A stretch of 64,000 nucleotides of DNA from Paenibacillus sp. FSL R5-0341 (GTDB lineage Bacteria > Bacillota > Bacilli > Paenibacillales > Paenibacillaceae): positions 434,001-498,000 of the forward strand of contig NZ_CP150241.1 of NCBI RefSeq assembly GCF_037975235.1. Reading direction: 5' to 3'. The translations under genes were made by a program, and so were the position numbers. Positions 35,686-45,001 of the stretch are shown here, piece after piece (position 1 is the stretch's first letter; each line of letters starts with the position of its first letter). Below the pieces are notes generated by a model that was not told the DNA's origin, searched no databases, and worked only from the letters and a program-made list of their open reading frames with translations.

Positions 35686-35889
35686 TTAATGCAGCTTCCA
35701 TTCACGCTCGTTAATGATTTCAATTTGTCCAGATTCAAGGGCTTTTTTGAAACGATTGCGGGCTGTTTTCATCAATAGAACCATCTCGTCTTCAGGACGA
35801 ATCTTGGTGGATGTCGAAGTGACAATAGCTTTCATACGTTTACGGTTATTTTTAGGTGAAACCATATCAAGCAAATTCTTTTCGATCAT
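35686..35889 (-). CDS. Hypothetical small basic protein, 67 residues
   Basis: A 67-residue protein starting MIEKNLLDMVSPKNNRKRMKAIV. It is Lys/Arg-rich with no membrane segment and no Cys. The frame extends to 35955, but GGGGGTGGGA a few bases before ATG 35889 points to the shorter form. The conserved-looking ending EIINEREWKLH is not a family I recognise. It is a single gene, divergent from the Ig-like protein gene. Real but functionally unknown. Confidence 0.55.
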   Translation of the reverse strand: MIEKNLLDMVSPKNNRKRMKAIVTSTSTKIRPEDEMVLLMKTARNRFKKALESGQIEIINEREWKLH

Positions 35890-36069
35890 ACATATCCCAC
35901 CCCCATCTTTTAGGTTTATTAAAACAGTATTACGCGACCGTCCCATATTATACAATGAAAATCATGAATTGTTCCAACACTCCCACTTACGTTATTCAAC
36001 TTTATGCAATTCGTATCCGATATAATATAATAGAAGTAAAATATTGGATTATGGGAGATGGAGATAGAG

Positions 36070-37176
36070 ATGAATAGAATCAAACTGGCGCTTCGTGGCA
36101 CGCTTGCTCTAATTATGGCATTAACAATATTGGTCCCTTCGTTGGCCTTGGCGGCTACCGGTGACGTGACATCGATTGAAATAACCAATAGCAGTCCGCA
36201 GAAGATGAGTGTCTCCGAAACCGCTGCGCTTCAGGTGATGGCAACGGTAGAAGGTTTTGATAACAAGCAGGATGTTACCGAAGGCGTGACATGGTCCACC
36301 AGTAATGCAACTGTAGCGACGATGGTGAAAGGCAAAGTCAAGGCTGTGGCCGCAGGCGAAGCAACCATTTTTGCAGAAGTAGACGGGGCTAAAGCCCAGT
36401 TGGTTGTGCAGGTGCAGGAGAAGATCAAAAGCATCAAAGCTTCACCGAACTCCTATAATTTTGTTAAAGGCAGTGAGAGCACCCTCCCGAAAGTAAGCAT
36501 TACACGTGCGAATGGTAAGGAAGAGGATGTGACGTCTGAGATTGTGTGGTCCGTATCCACTCCTTCTGCTGTGCTGGAAAACGGTAAAATCAAAGGCGTT
36601 ACACCCGGCAGAGTATTGCTGCAAGGCAAGTACGGAACAACGATTGTGAAAGTCCCTGTTGCTGTGACTGACGAAATTACCAAAGTCGAGGTCACTCCTG
36701 CCACAATGCAGCTAAACATCAAGAAGTCCAAGGCGTTGAAGGTTATCGGGACCTACGCGAACGGCAAAACCATTAACCTTTCGAAACAGGTCATATGGAC
36801 CTCTTCCAATACAAATGTAGCTATCGTGAAAAATGGAGCAGTCAAGACGCTGACAGAAGGACAAGCGACCTTGACAGGAACTTATCAAAATCAGACAATA
36901 AAGGCAGAGGTTACCGTTGTACCTTTACTCAAAAAGCTGATTACAGGCCAGAAAAAACTCGTCTTGTCTCCACAGGGAAGTACAACGCTGAGTGTGATGG
37001 CCCAGTATGATACAGGCAAAACCACTGTTGTGACCAACAGTGCGGTATGGAGCAGCACAAAGCCGGGCGTAGCGACAGTAACAAATGGCAAGATTGTCGC
37101 TGTAGGTAAAGGTAAAACATCCATAACGGCCAAATGGGGTAACAAAAAAGTGACGGTTCCTGTTACGGTAAAATAA
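36070..37176 (+). CDS. Secreted protein with bacterial Ig-like (Big_2) repeats
   Basis: A 368-residue exported protein. The signal peptide ends near LALAATGD. The rest is four tandem Big_2-type domains of about 80-90 residues, recognisable by repeated VTWSTSNATVATM, IVWSVSTPSAVL, VIWTSSNTNVAIV and AVWSSTKPGVATV blocks, each followed by a G-x-G/ATI strand. No enzyme or anchor domain is seen. It is likely a surface or matrix protein. ATG 36058 is possible, but 36070 is favoured by GGAGATAGAG. A TATAAT at 36016-36028 is a likely -10 element. Confidence 0.85.
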   Translation: MNRIKLALRGTLALIMALTILVPSLALAATGDVTSIEITNSSPQKMSVSETAALQVMATVEGFDNKQDVTEGVTWSTSNATVATMVKGKVKAVAAGEATIFAEVDGAKAQLVVQVQEKIKSIKASPNSYNFVKGSESTLPKVSITRANGKEEDVTSEIVWSVSTPSAVLENGKIKGVTPGRVLLQGKYGTTIVKVPVAVTDEITKVEVTPATMQLNIKKSKALKVIGTYANGKTINLSKQVIWTSSNTNVAIVKNGAVKTLTEGQATLTGTYQNQTIKAEVTVVPLLKKLITGQKKLVLSPQGSTTLSVMAQYDTGKTTVVTNSAVWSSTKPGVATVTNGKIVAVGKGKTSITAKWGNKKVTVPVTVK

Positions 37177-37271
37177 ATATTTATATTAATGAAGTGCTTT
37201 GCATCAATTCAAAGATAAAATCAATACATGACACGTTAAAATCATCAATATCATCAAGGTAACAGACAACC

Positions 37272-37299
37272 AAGGGGCGTAGACATACGCTCCTTTTTG
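37272..37299 (+). terminator. Rho-independent terminator
   Basis: GGGGCGTA / TACGCTCC with a GACA loop, followed by TTTTT, about 100 bp after the Ig-like protein gene. Confidence 0.7.
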
Positions 37300-37339
37300 G
37301 ATATATAGAAATTTAATGAGATCAAGGAGTGAGCTTGGT

Positions 37340-37891
37340 ATGACAGATCCAATGCAACCGGAAAACTGGCCTGCCTGGGCGACAGAGTCGGTAGAGATTG
37401 CTCCGGCCAACCCCAATTGGGGCGCGCAGGCTCAAGAAGAAATCCGGCAACTCAAACGTCTTCTACAGCAGTTTAATATCCATCAATTCGAACATATCGG
37501 AAGCACGTCCATTCCAGGGTTACCCGCTAAACCCATTATTGATCTGATGGCAGAGGTACAGTCCTGGGATGACATGGATCTGATTGCGGATCAGCTGAAT
37601 CCGTTGGGCTGGAACTACGTTCCGCCTGAACTGGATGGCAGGGAATATCGACGATTCTGGGTCAGGGTTAATGATGGCAAGAGAGCTGTGCACCTTCATC
37701 TTATGCGCCCAGGAGAGGAACGTTGGGATCGTCAAATTCGGTTTCGGGATGTTCTGAGAAAACGGCCAGATCTGGTGGAAGCTTACGCCGTCCTGAAGAC
37801 GAAACTTGCTGACGAGAATAAGGAAGACAGGGAATCGTATACCGCTGCCAAAACGCAATTTATTTTACAAGTGCTTGATGAAGGCGTGTGA
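37340..37891 (+). CDS. GrpB family (UPF0157) nucleotidyltransferase-like protein
   Basis: A 183-residue GrpB/UPF0157 protein with the family signature HIGSTSIPGLPAKPIIDLM at about residues 47-66 and a second VHLHLMRPGEERW block. This family is related to nucleotidyltransferases, and some members are linked to dephospho-CoA kinase. ATG 37340 follows AAGGAGTGAGC; the frame opens at 37316. It overlaps the next gene, which may be co-translated. Confidence 0.9.
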   Translation: MTDPMQPENWPAWATESVEIAPANPNWGAQAQEEIRQLKRLLQQFNIHQFEHIGSTSIPGLPAKPIIDLMAEVQSWDDMDLIADQLNPLGWNYVPPELDGREYRRFWVRVNDGKRAVHLHLMRPGEERWDRQIRFRDVLRKRPDLVEAYAVLKTKLADENKEDRESYTAAKTQFILQVLDEGV

Positions 37892-38303
37892 TGGATTGAA
37901 AAGCGTACTTATCAGAGACAGGCTGATCTATTTCTTCGCAGTTATGTTGACCATGGCGGCAGGACTCGCATCCAGACACTTTGGTGAACGATTGCCGGAT
38001 TGGGTGCATGAACATTCCGGAGACGCATTGTGGGCAGGACTGATTTATTTTGGAATACGCATGGTGTGGCCTCGTTCCAGCCTGGTATGGGCGATGAGTT
38101 TTAGCTGTATATTCAGCTGGATGATTGAGTTCTCACAGTTGATCCAGATGCCTTGGCTTATTGAGATACGCTCAACTGTATGGGGTGCTCTTATTCTGGG
38201 ACATGGTTTTCTGGTGATCGATCTGATTCGATATATGGTCGGTATTCTGTGCATGGTGATAATAGATCGTTATTTCCTGAGAAATAAGATGGCTGGATCA
38301 TGA
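37878..38303 (+). CDS. DUF2809 membrane protein
   Basis: A 141-residue protein with four predicted helices and the DUF2809 pattern HSGDALWAGLIYF ... IEFSQL near the middle. The function is unknown. The open frame goes back to 37806, which is well inside the GrpB gene. ATG 37878, overlapping the GrpB stop by 14 nt, is the likeliest start, but the RBS is weak. TTG 37896 is possible. Confidence 0.72.
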   Translation: MKACDGLKSVLIRDRLIYFFAVMLTMAAGLASRHFGERLPDWVHEHSGDALWAGLIYFGIRMVWPRSSLVWAMSFSCIFSWMIEFSQLIQMPWLIEIRSTVWGALILGHGFLVIDLIRYMVGILCMVIIDRYFLRNKMAGS

Positions 38304-38332
38304 ACTCAATTTGAATCATGGAGGTGCCCTGA

Positions 38333-38890
38333 GTGAATGTAGAAAAACTTTTTGCCGAATCGCCCGAATTCGAAACACAGCGGTTAAAGCTGAGGCGCCT
38401 TGCGATGGATGATCTCGATGAATATTATGCATTTGCCTCTGATCCGCGAGTGAGTCAGCAGAGCTTATGGAACTGCCATGAGACGGCGGAGGATTCGATT
38501 CAATATATTCAGCGGGTGCTGGATAATTATGAACGGAAAACGGTCCATATCTGGGCTTTTATTTTAAAGGAAACAGAGACCTTGATCGGGAGGGGTGGCA
38601 TCTTTCATATCAACGAACCCATGCAGAGTGCTGAACTGGGATACGCGATAGCCAGCAGTCAATGGGGCAAGGGACTCGCAGCAGAAGCGATGCAACCCAT
38701 CGTGGATTATTGCTTTCGGGAATTGGACTGCAATCGGTTGGAGGGGAAATGTAATGCAGGCAACATAGGCTCTGCACGCGTAATGGAGAAGCTGGGCATG
38801 TCATACGAAGGTTTGCTACGCAAACAGTTGAAGATCAAAGGTGTATTTACAGATCAAAAAGTGTACTCCCGTATCCGGGATGATCTATAA
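38333..38890 (+). CDS. GNAT-family N-acetyltransferase (RimJ/RimL-like)
   Basis: A 185-residue acetyltransferase of the Acetyltransf_3 (RimJ/RimL) type: TQRLKLRRLAMDD start, LGYAIASSQWGKGLAAEA for acetyl-CoA, and NIGSARVMEKLGMSYEGLLR near the end. Such enzymes often acetylate ribosomal-protein N-termini or antibiotics; the substrate is not known here. The start is GTG 38333 with TGGAGGTG upstream. It belongs to a run of small rightward genes. Confidence 0.9.
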   Translation: MNVEKLFAESPEFETQRLKLRRLAMDDLDEYYAFASDPRVSQQSLWNCHETAEDSIQYIQRVLDNYERKTVHIWAFILKETETLIGRGGIFHINEPMQSAELGYAIASSQWGKGLAAEAMQPIVDYCFRELDCNRLEGKCNAGNIGSARVMEKLGMSYEGLLRKQLKIKGVFTDQKVYSRIRDDL

Positions 38891-38941
38891 TACTTCCAAT
38901 GACGCATAGGTTACATCGCAGAAATTGAAGGAGGCGGAACC

Positions 38942-39271
38942 ATGATCTATAGTATTATTTCCCGTTCGTTGTGGGAGCAAGTGTCGAAGGGGACTGAGTA
39001 TGCACCAGATAGCCTGGAGACAGACGGATTCATTCATTGTTCCACCAAGGAACAGATTCCATGGGTAGCCGGGCAATATTATGCAGGTCGTACAGATCTG
39101 GTATTGCTCAGTATTGATGAGAAAGCGTTAAAGCCGGAACTGGTGTATGAAGATCTCTACGAATTGAACGAACTATTTCCACATATCTATGGAGAGCTGA
39201 ATCTGGATGCTGTTCGTAAAGTCATTCCATTTGAACCGAATGCAGACGGTACGTTCTCATTTCCTGAATAA
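38942..39271 (+). CDS. DUF952 domain protein
   Basis: A 109-residue protein whose whole length matches the DUF952 pattern, with GFIHCSTKEQ and ELFPHIYGELNLDAV blocks. The fold resembles ADP-ribosyl-transfer folds, but the activity is unknown. AGGCGGAACC precedes ATG 38942. It sits between GNAT and DinB-like genes, all in the same direction with short gaps. Confidence 0.88.
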   Translation: MIYSIISRSLWEQVSKGTEYAPDSLETDGFIHCSTKEQIPWVAGQYYAGRTDLVLLSIDEKALKPELVYEDLYELNELFPHIYGELNLDAVRKVIPFEPNADGTFSFPE

Positions 39272-39341
39272 AATAACATGTGACGTGTCTTTCTGAACGT
39301 AATCAGGCGACATCATACTTTTTCAAAAAGGCGGTTAGCGG

Positions 39342-39932
39342 ATGGATATGAATCAGGTTTTTCTAGAGACGGCGGAGAAGCAATTTCTGTATTACAAGCA
39401 GCTCGGGGAAAAAGCTATGGCGCAACTGGATTCCGAGCAATTATTCCAATCCTGGAATGAAGACGCGAACAGCATTGCGGTTATCGTAAAACATCTATGG
39501 GGCAATATGCTGTCCCGTTGGACCGATGTACTGACAACAGATGGTGAGAAACCGTGGCGTGAACGGGATGCCGAATTCGTGAATGATATTGCTTCCCGGG
39601 AAGAGTTACTCGTCAAATGGGAGGAAGGCTGGAATTGTCTACTTGAAGCCATTCGTTCGTTTACCCCGGAACAATTGTCTCACATCATATACATTCGCAA
39701 TGAAGGACACACCGTCATGGAGGCAATTATTCGGCAATTGGCGCATTATCCCTATCATGTAGGGCAGATTGTATTTGCCGCGAAAATGCTTAAAGAAACA
39801 GCTTGGGACAGTCTTTCGATTCCGAGAAACGGTTCAGATCAATATAATGGCGGCAAATTTGCCAAGCCGAAGGCACGAAAACATTTTACAGAAGACGAAC
39901 TTCATATAAAAAAAGGTGAGGAACAACAATGA
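39342..39932 (+). CDS. DinB-superfamily (DUF1572) protein
   Basis: A 196-residue four-helix DinB-like protein. Likely metal-binding His residues lie in VKHLWGN and LAHYPYHVGQI. DinB-type proteins include thiol transferases such as BstA-like enzymes; the activity here is not known. AAAGGCGG precedes ATG 39342, with another ATG two codons later. Its stop overlaps the phosphatase gene by four bases (ATGA). Confidence 0.85.
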   Translation: MDMNQVFLETAEKQFLYYKQLGEKAMAQLDSEQLFQSWNEDANSIAVIVKHLWGNMLSRWTDVLTTDGEKPWRERDAEFVNDIASREELLVKWEEGWNCLLEAIRSFTPEQLSHIIYIRNEGHTVMEAIIRQLAHYPYHVGQIVFAAKMLKETAWDSLSIPRNGSDQYNGGKFAKPKARKHFTEDELHIKKGEEQQ

Positions 39933-40522
39933 CTCAAATTGCATTGATTCGCCATGGAAGCACAACGTGGAATAAGGAAAAACGTTCGCAGGGACAGACG
40001 GATAATCCGCTGGATCAGGAGGGCAGGGAACAGGCAGTATTACTTGCTGCGAGACTGGCCGAGGAATCCTGGGATGCTATCTATGCAAGTGACTTGGAAC
40101 GTGCAAGTGAGACAGCCCGCATCATTGGTGACCGCTTGGGCGTTCAGGAGATTCATCTGGACCCTAGGCTTCGCGAGATGGGCGGAGGACAGGTCGAAGG
40201 AACGACGGAAGAGGAACGGTTAGCCAAGTGGGGAGCGGACTGGAGTACCCTGGATCTGGGACGGGAGCTTGCGGATGCAGGGACTGTTCGAGGCAGTGCG
40301 GTGCTTGAGGATATTGTACAGCAGCACCCCGATGGAAGAGTAATCGTTGTCAGTCACGGGGCCATCCTGCGGAATACACTGCGAGGTCTGGTGCCTGAAC
40401 TGGATATCAGCGTGAAGCTGTCCAACACATCCATTACCCGGATCGCCAAGAAAGAGAATGTCTGGCAATGCGAACTGTACAATTGCAGCGTGCATTTGGA
40501 TTCTTCCAGGGAGTCTCAATAG
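39929..40522 (+). CDS. Histidine phosphatase family protein
   Basis: A 197-residue phosphoglycerate-mutase-like phosphatase. The catalytic RHG is in LIRHGSTTWN, the second His in VVSHGAILRN, and YASDLERASETA is the usual follow-on. It removes phosphate from small molecules such as sugar phosphates or nucleotides; specificity is not predicted. ATG 39929 overlaps the preceding stop, and AAAGGTGAGGAAC is the RBS. Confidence 0.9.
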   Translation: MTQIALIRHGSTTWNKEKRSQGQTDNPLDQEGREQAVLLAARLAEESWDAIYASDLERASETARIIGDRLGVQEIHLDPRLREMGGGQVEGTTEEERLAKWGADWSTLDLGRELADAGTVRGSAVLEDIVQQHPDGRVIVVSHGAILRNTLRGLVPELDISVKLSNTSITRIAKKENVWQCELYNCSVHLDSSRESQ

Positions 40523-40579
40523 ATGGATGCCCTGACGTTAGAACGCTAGCAAACTTAGTGGATAAGGGGGAGGTGGCAC

Positions 40580-41296
40580 ATGAGCGAATTGTCGTATTCA
40601 TGGACGGAGGAGATTCTATCTCCATTGGGTGAGACAGCTGTTATCATCCATTGCGGGGAGCACTTGTCTGAAGCGGTGCAGCAGAGAGTGATGTCTGTAT
40701 GTGCATTGCTGGAAAAAAGCACTTTGCCAGCCATGATCGAATGGGTGCCTTCTTACACGTCCGTTACACTATTTTATGATCCGTTCATCTCCCCGTACCC
40801 CGAGTTATGCCGCACTCTGCTTCAGCAGTTGAATCAAATGAAGGAATCCGTACAAGACAAGTCCAGAACGGTTACTATTCCTGTATGTTACGGTGGAGAG
40901 TGGGGGCCTGATCTGGACTATGTTGCCAGTGAGCATGGACTGACCGCAGAGGACGTTATTGCGATTCATACATCCGGGGAGTATCTCGTACATATGATTG
41001 GGTTTGCACCGGGTTTTCCGTATCTCGGCGGGTTGTCAGAACAGATTGCTACGCCCAGACGGGCAACGCCAAGGCTACGGGTTGAGGCGGGTACAATAGG
41101 TATTGGTGGCAAACAGACGGGAATCTATCCGGTGGACACACCCGGAGGATGGCAATGTATTGGTCGAACGCCACTCCGGTTGTTTCGGCCGGGTGAGAAC
41201 ATACCGAGTTTGCTGGCAGCAGGTGATCGGGTTCGATTTGAACAGATTACGATGCAGGACTATCTGGCGTTGAAGCGGAAGGAGGGCGAACGATAA
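40580..41296 (+). CDS. pxpB: 5-oxoprolinase subunit B (PxpB)
   Basis: A 238-residue allophanate-hydrolase-subunit-1/KipI-type protein with the family sequence YLVHMIGFAPGFPYLGGL and GIGGKQTGIYPVDTPGGWQ. With PxpC and PxpA it hydrolyses 5-oxoproline (pyroglutamate) to glutamate using ATP. GGGGGAGG precedes ATG 40580. The next gene starts three bases after its stop, and the gene order is B-C-A. Confidence 0.92.
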   Translation: MSELSYSWTEEILSPLGETAVIIHCGEHLSEAVQQRVMSVCALLEKSTLPAMIEWVPSYTSVTLFYDPFISPYPELCRTLLQQLNQMKESVQDKSRTVTIPVCYGGEWGPDLDYVASEHGLTAEDVIAIHTSGEYLVHMIGFAPGFPYLGGLSEQIATPRRATPRLRVEAGTIGIGGKQTGIYPVDTPGGWQCIGRTPLRLFRPGENIPSLLAAGDRVRFEQITMQDYLALKRKEGER

Positions 41297-41298
41297 GT

Positions 41299-42327
41299 AT
41301 GGAAGTGATTCGCCCTGGTCTGTTATCTACCGTTCAGGATGAAGGCAGAACCGGCTATCGCCGGTATGGTATTCATCCTGGCGGGTTCATGGACACCTTT
41401 GCAGCCAGAGCAGCGAATATGCTTGTTGGTAACTCTCGTCATGCGGCAGTACTGGAGATGACGATGACGGGGCCAGAGCTTCAATTTCAGGAGAGCAAGC
41501 TTATCTCATTATGTGGAGCTGATTTGACGGCAACCGTGGATCATCTGCATGTACCTTTGTGGCGTCCTGTGCTGGTACGGGCTGGAAGTGTACTGAAGTT
41601 TGGCCAATGTCGTCATGGCTTGCACGGTTATCTGGCGTTTGCGGGTGGAATAGCTGTGCCTGAAGTGATGGGCAGTCGAAGTACAGACCTCAAGACAGGT
41701 CTTGGCGGTTTGGAAGGGAGAGCCCTGCGTGTGGCAGATCTGTTATCTACGGGTGAACCTTCTGACGAAGCGCAAGGTTGGATGCAGCGTATGGAAAAGC
41801 ACGCAGAGAAGAGTGATCCGGGACGCCGAATATTGGCGCCTGCATGGTTCTTGTCTGAGCGTGAAAGACCTGACTATTACGGTCAACCTGTTATTCGTGT
41901 GATGGAGAGCAAGGATAGTTCGCTGTTCAGCGAGGGAAGTCTGGGACAATTTTATGCCGAAAAATACGTGATCACTTCACAATCCGATCGGATGGGCTAT
42001 CGCTTGCAAGGCTCCAGACTGGAGCTGGATCAGCCGCTGGATCGGTTGTCTGAAGCCGTTACCTATGGGACGGTGCAAGTGCCTCCGGATGGGCAGCCGA
42101 TCATCTTGATGGCAGACCATCAGACGATTGGAGGTTATCCTGTCATTGCACAGGTAGCTCAGGTGGATATGCCAATCCTGGCTCAAGCTAAGCCAGGAAC
42201 CCGAATTGCTTTTAAACAAATTACGCATGATCAGGCCCGTCAGTTGTACATGGAACAGGAACGCAACATGCAGCTCATGGATAAGCTGATTCGCAGAAGA
42301 ATGGCAGAAATGGAGGGCACTCAATGA
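41299..42327 (+). CDS. pxpC: 5-oxoprolinase subunit C (PxpC)
   Basis: A 342-residue allophanate-hydrolase-subunit-2/KipA-type protein with [29 protein letters not shown] start, LCGADLTA, and [12 protein letters not shown] near residue 230. It is the partner of PxpB in 5-oxoprolinase. AAGGAGG lies upstream, inside the end of pxpB, so translation is coupled. It overlaps pxpA by four bases. Confidence 0.92.
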   Translation: MEVIRPGLLSTVQDEGRTGYRRYGIHPGGFMDTFAARAANMLVGNSRHAAVLEMTMTGPELQFQESKLISLCGADLTATVDHLHVPLWRPVLVRAGSVLKFGQCRHGLHGYLAFAGGIAVPEVMGSRSTDLKTGLGGLEGRALRVADLLSTGEPSDEAQGWMQRMEKHAEKSDPGRRILAPAWFLSERERPDYYGQPVIRVMESKDSSLFSEGSLGQFYAEKYVITSQSDRMGYRLQGSRLELDQPLDRLSEAVTYGTVQVPPDGQPIILMADHQTIGGYPVIAQVAQVDMPILAQAKPGTRIAFKQITHDQARQLYMEQERNMQLMDKLIRRRMAEMEGTQ

Positions 42328-43097
42328 ATACCTTGAAAACCCTGGATATCAATTGTGATCTGGGCGAAAGTTATGGTATATATCGCACTTTATCGGACGA
42401 AGCCATTCTGCCCTTCATTACGTCTGCCAATATAGCCTGCGGGTTTCATGCAGGGGACCCGGCTACGATGCGACTGACGGTGGAGGGTGCATTGGAGCAT
42501 CAGGTGGCCATTGGAGCCCACCCTGGGTTGCCGGATTTACAGGGGTTTGGCAGAAGACGTATGGACATTACACCACGGGAAGCATATGACATGGTGGTGT
42601 ATCAGATTGGTGCACTGGATGCCGTTGCCCGGGCAAGTGGAGGTCGCATGCATCATGTGAAACCACACGGCGCCTTATACAATATGGCTGCAGAAGATGC
42701 GAAGCTTGCTGAAGCTATTGCCGAGGCGATCTATCAAGTACAGCCTGAACTGTATTTGTATGGTCTGGCAGGAAGTGAGCTGATTCATGCTGCGGATCGC
42801 ATCGGTATGCGCAGTGTGAGCGAGGTATTTGCGGATCGAACGTATGGGGCGGATGGGAAGCTAACCCCTCGCAGCCAAGCCGGAGCCGTTATTGAAGAGT
42901 CGGGACAAGCGATTGCGCAAGTGCTCCAGATGGTGAAAGACGGCGTGGTTGTATCCACGGCTGGTACGAAAGTTCCCATTAAGGCTGAGACGGTCTGTAT
43001 CCACGGTGACGGAGCAAACGCGTTGACATTTGCGCAAGAGATTCGTCGCGTACTGGAATCGGAAGGCATTAAATTATCTGCGCATACCACGGGATGA
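42324..43097 (+). CDS. pxpA: 5-oxoprolinase subunit A (PxpA, LamB/YcsF family)
   Basis: A 257-residue LamB/YcsF protein starting with [14 protein letters not shown], then [13 protein letters not shown], a GAHPGLPD block and [11 protein letters not shown]. It is the third subunit of the ATP-dependent 5-oxoprolinase. ATG 42324 overlaps the end of pxpC (ATGA). No regulator or transporter gene is part of the cluster here. Confidence 0.93.
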   Translation: MNTLKTLDINCDLGESYGIYRTLSDEAILPFITSANIACGFHAGDPATMRLTVEGALEHQVAIGAHPGLPDLQGFGRRRMDITPREAYDMVVYQIGALDAVARASGGRMHHVKPHGALYNMAAEDAKLAEAIAEAIYQVQPELYLYGLAGSELIHAADRIGMRSVSEVFADRTYGADGKLTPRSQAGAVIEESGQAIAQVLQMVKDGVVVSTAGTKVPIKAETVCIHGDGANALTFAQEIRRVLESEGIKLSAHTTG

Positions 43098-43174
43098 TAC
43101 CCATGTTCAGCAGAACAACAGTAGTATCAGGTTGTTCGGATTGAACTTTGAAATTTTGGAATGACAAGGAGTGA

Positions 43175-43642
43175 ATGAACAGAATGAAACCCATACGCAA
43201 CTCGGCGAAGGCCGTCATAGTGCAGGATGGTCGGTTGCTGGTTATCCGATTGGAAGACCAATATGGCACCGCTTATGTGTTTCCAGGTGGAGGACAGGAG
43301 AAGGGTGAAGAACTCAAGGATGCGGTCGCACGCGAATGTCTGGAGGAGATTGGTCAGGCCGTGAACGTGGGAGAGCTGTTACATATCCGGGAATATATCG
43401 GGAAAAATCATGAATTCGCCGAATGGGATGCAGATATCCACCAGGTTGAATTTTATTTTGCGTGCAGCCTGATCGATCCGGAGGCAACCGTTTTTGAAGG
43501 CTCCAATCCAGACGATCATCAGGTCGCCGTGGAACGGATTGCCCTTGAAGACCTGTCCCAGATTCGTTTATATCCAAAAACGATTGGCGAATTGCTGCTT
43601 CAATCAGACTCTTCCTCCATCTATCTTGGAGATTTGAATTAA
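43175..43642 (+). CDS. NUDIX hydrolase
   Basis: A 155-residue NUDIX protein. The box fits G-x5-E-x7-RE-x2-EE-x-G, seen as the Gly in FPGGG, Glu in EKGEE and the RECLEEIG end. It hydrolyses a nucleoside diphosphate linked to another group; the substrate is unknown. AAGGAG lies 3 nt before ATG 43175; ATG 43184 is 12 nt away and could be the true start. It is a single gene after pxpA. Confidence 0.88.
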   Translation: MNRMKPIRNSAKAVIVQDGRLLVIRLEDQYGTAYVFPGGGQEKGEELKDAVARECLEEIGQAVNVGELLHIREYIGKNHEFAEWDADIHQVEFYFACSLIDPEATVFEGSNPDDHQVAVERIALEDLSQIRLYPKTIGELLLQSDSSSIYLGDLN

Positions 43643-43807
43643 ATCAGCGATGAATAAATTTCGCACTAATCCCTTTATGTAAACATTTTTATAAAGAACT
43701 TTTCCAATTTTGTCACGTTAGCGTATCGGTTCATGGATTCACCATAGGTGAGGTGGGTACACTATAAGTACAGACGTATTACACTTAACGTAAGCTGACT
43801 GTATTTA

Positions 43808-43870
43808 TACACATTAACGGAGCGGATAAAACCTAAAGAAACGAAGCCTGCAAAGTTAAGTACAGGTTTC
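43808..43870 (+). repeat. Family 1 repeat fragment (type A 5' end)
   Basis: ACACATTAACGGAGCGGATAAA and the following CCTAAAGAAACGAAGC resemble the type A start (ACACGAACGGAGAGGACAGA, CCTGAAGAAGCGGAGC). The rest of the element is missing, so this is a decayed or truncated copy upstream of type B copy 6. Confidence 0.45.
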
Positions 43871-43914
43871 TGTTTGAACTTTAGCTTACCCACTCCTCAA
43901 ATTGGAAGAACAGT

Positions 43915-44058
43915 AGACGTAGTGAAGGGGACGGAATCGATTCTGAGGAAGCGAAGCATTCGCCTTTATCACCGGATTTTCCCTTTGAGAAAAGGGAATC
44001 AAAAAAAAATCTGGGGATAACAGCGATCCAAAGAACGATCCGTACCCGGAACGGCCGC
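43915..44058 (+). repeat. Family 1 repeat, type B copy 6
   Basis: Shows GGGACGGAATCGATTCTG, GAAGCGAAGCATTCGCC, the ATCACCGGATTTTCCC / AATCTGGGGAT hairpin and the closing GAACGATCCGTACCC. The AGCTTTC hairpin of type A is absent. It lies between rightward genes in the sense orientation, just before the PNPOx-like gene. Confidence 0.8.
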
Positions 44059-44107
44059 CTACAAGAGTCCTTCCAATATACCCCCAAAACCGAAAGGAGC
44101 AGTTCCC

Positions 44108-44524
44108 ATGAACCAGACTGAATTGGAACAAAACATTGTAAAAGCATTGGAAAACAACCCTTTTTGCAGCTTCTCCACTGTGGAGGATGGTAAACCGAAA
44201 TCCCGCTATATGGCGCTTTTCAACGATGGACTGAACATTCATCTGGCAACGAACCGCCGTACACACAAAGTAGAGGAACTGGAGAATAATCCGAATGTTA
44301 GCCTACTACTTGGTTATGAGGCTGGTGGCTCCAAGGAAGTGGTTGAGATCGAAGGAACTTGTGAAGTGACGAAGAACGAAGGTTTGCGAGAACAAGTGTG
44401 GAACGACGAACTGAAGGCCTGGTTCGATGGACCTAACGATCCGAACTATGTCATTCTGGACATCACACCGGCTCGTATTGAGTATACGGGCAAAGACCAT
44501 GAACACCACGTGTGGGAACAATAA
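44108..44524 (+). CDS. Pyridoxamine 5'-phosphate oxidase-like flavoprotein
   Basis: A 138-residue split-barrel protein of the PNPOx/general stress protein 26 type. Typical blocks are CSFSTVEDGKPKSRYMALF, HLATNRRTHKVEELENNPNVSLL and an ending around ILDITPARIEY. It probably binds FMN or F420-like cofactor and may act in stress response. AAAGGAGCAGTTCCC precedes ATG 44108. It is a single gene between a family 1 copy and a strong terminator. Confidence 0.88.
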   Translation: MNQTELEQNIVKALENNPFCSFSTVEDGKPKSRYMALFNDGLNIHLATNRRTHKVEELENNPNVSLLLGYEAGGSKEVVEIEGTCEVTKNEGLREQVWNDELKAWFDGPNDPNYVILDITPARIEYTGKDHEHHVWEQ

Positions 44525-44590
44525 GTCCAATATGAAAATAACCTCTGCGAATTAGCATCCTTATGCGGAAAACCGTGCAGATTTCAATTC

Positions 44591-44624
44591 AACCGTGAAA
44601 GCCTTCTAGGCTTCACGGTTTTTG
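44591..44624 (+). terminator. Rho-independent terminator
   Basis: AACCGTGAAAGCC / GGCTTCACGGTT with a TTCTA loop, followed by TTTTG. The remaining part of the gap up to 45001 holds no other element I can name. Confidence 0.85.
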
Positions 44625-45001
44625 TTGTGAATGAAGAACGCTGAACTGGATATAGTTGTAAGGTGCATGTAATATACGTATTTTGAAACAAACAAGCACT
44701 AAATACCTACTAAAATGTTGAAAAAAATGTCGAAATCACGCATGATAATGTAAACTCGGACTGATATGTGCGGGTAATGTAAAAAATAATGCTTTTCAAT
44801 GGCTGAACATTGCGTTATGATTTGGAATGTAAACGACAAGCACAGACATAAATAGATGTTCATGTGAGATAAACTTACCTGAAATTCCGATGCATGCCAT
44901 CAGAGCGTCAGTACGCACAACCCATGAAATCTATCTTTTTTCTGCGCTCTTCGTTTGCCCAATAATGCATGATTCAATGTACATAACCGGGAGGGGTTAT
45001 T

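Noticed and set aside
44749..44833. Pho box before the 5'-nucleotidase
   Set aside because: Three TGTAAA hexamers exist, but their spacing (29 and 50 bp) does not fit the 11-bp period of PhoP sites.
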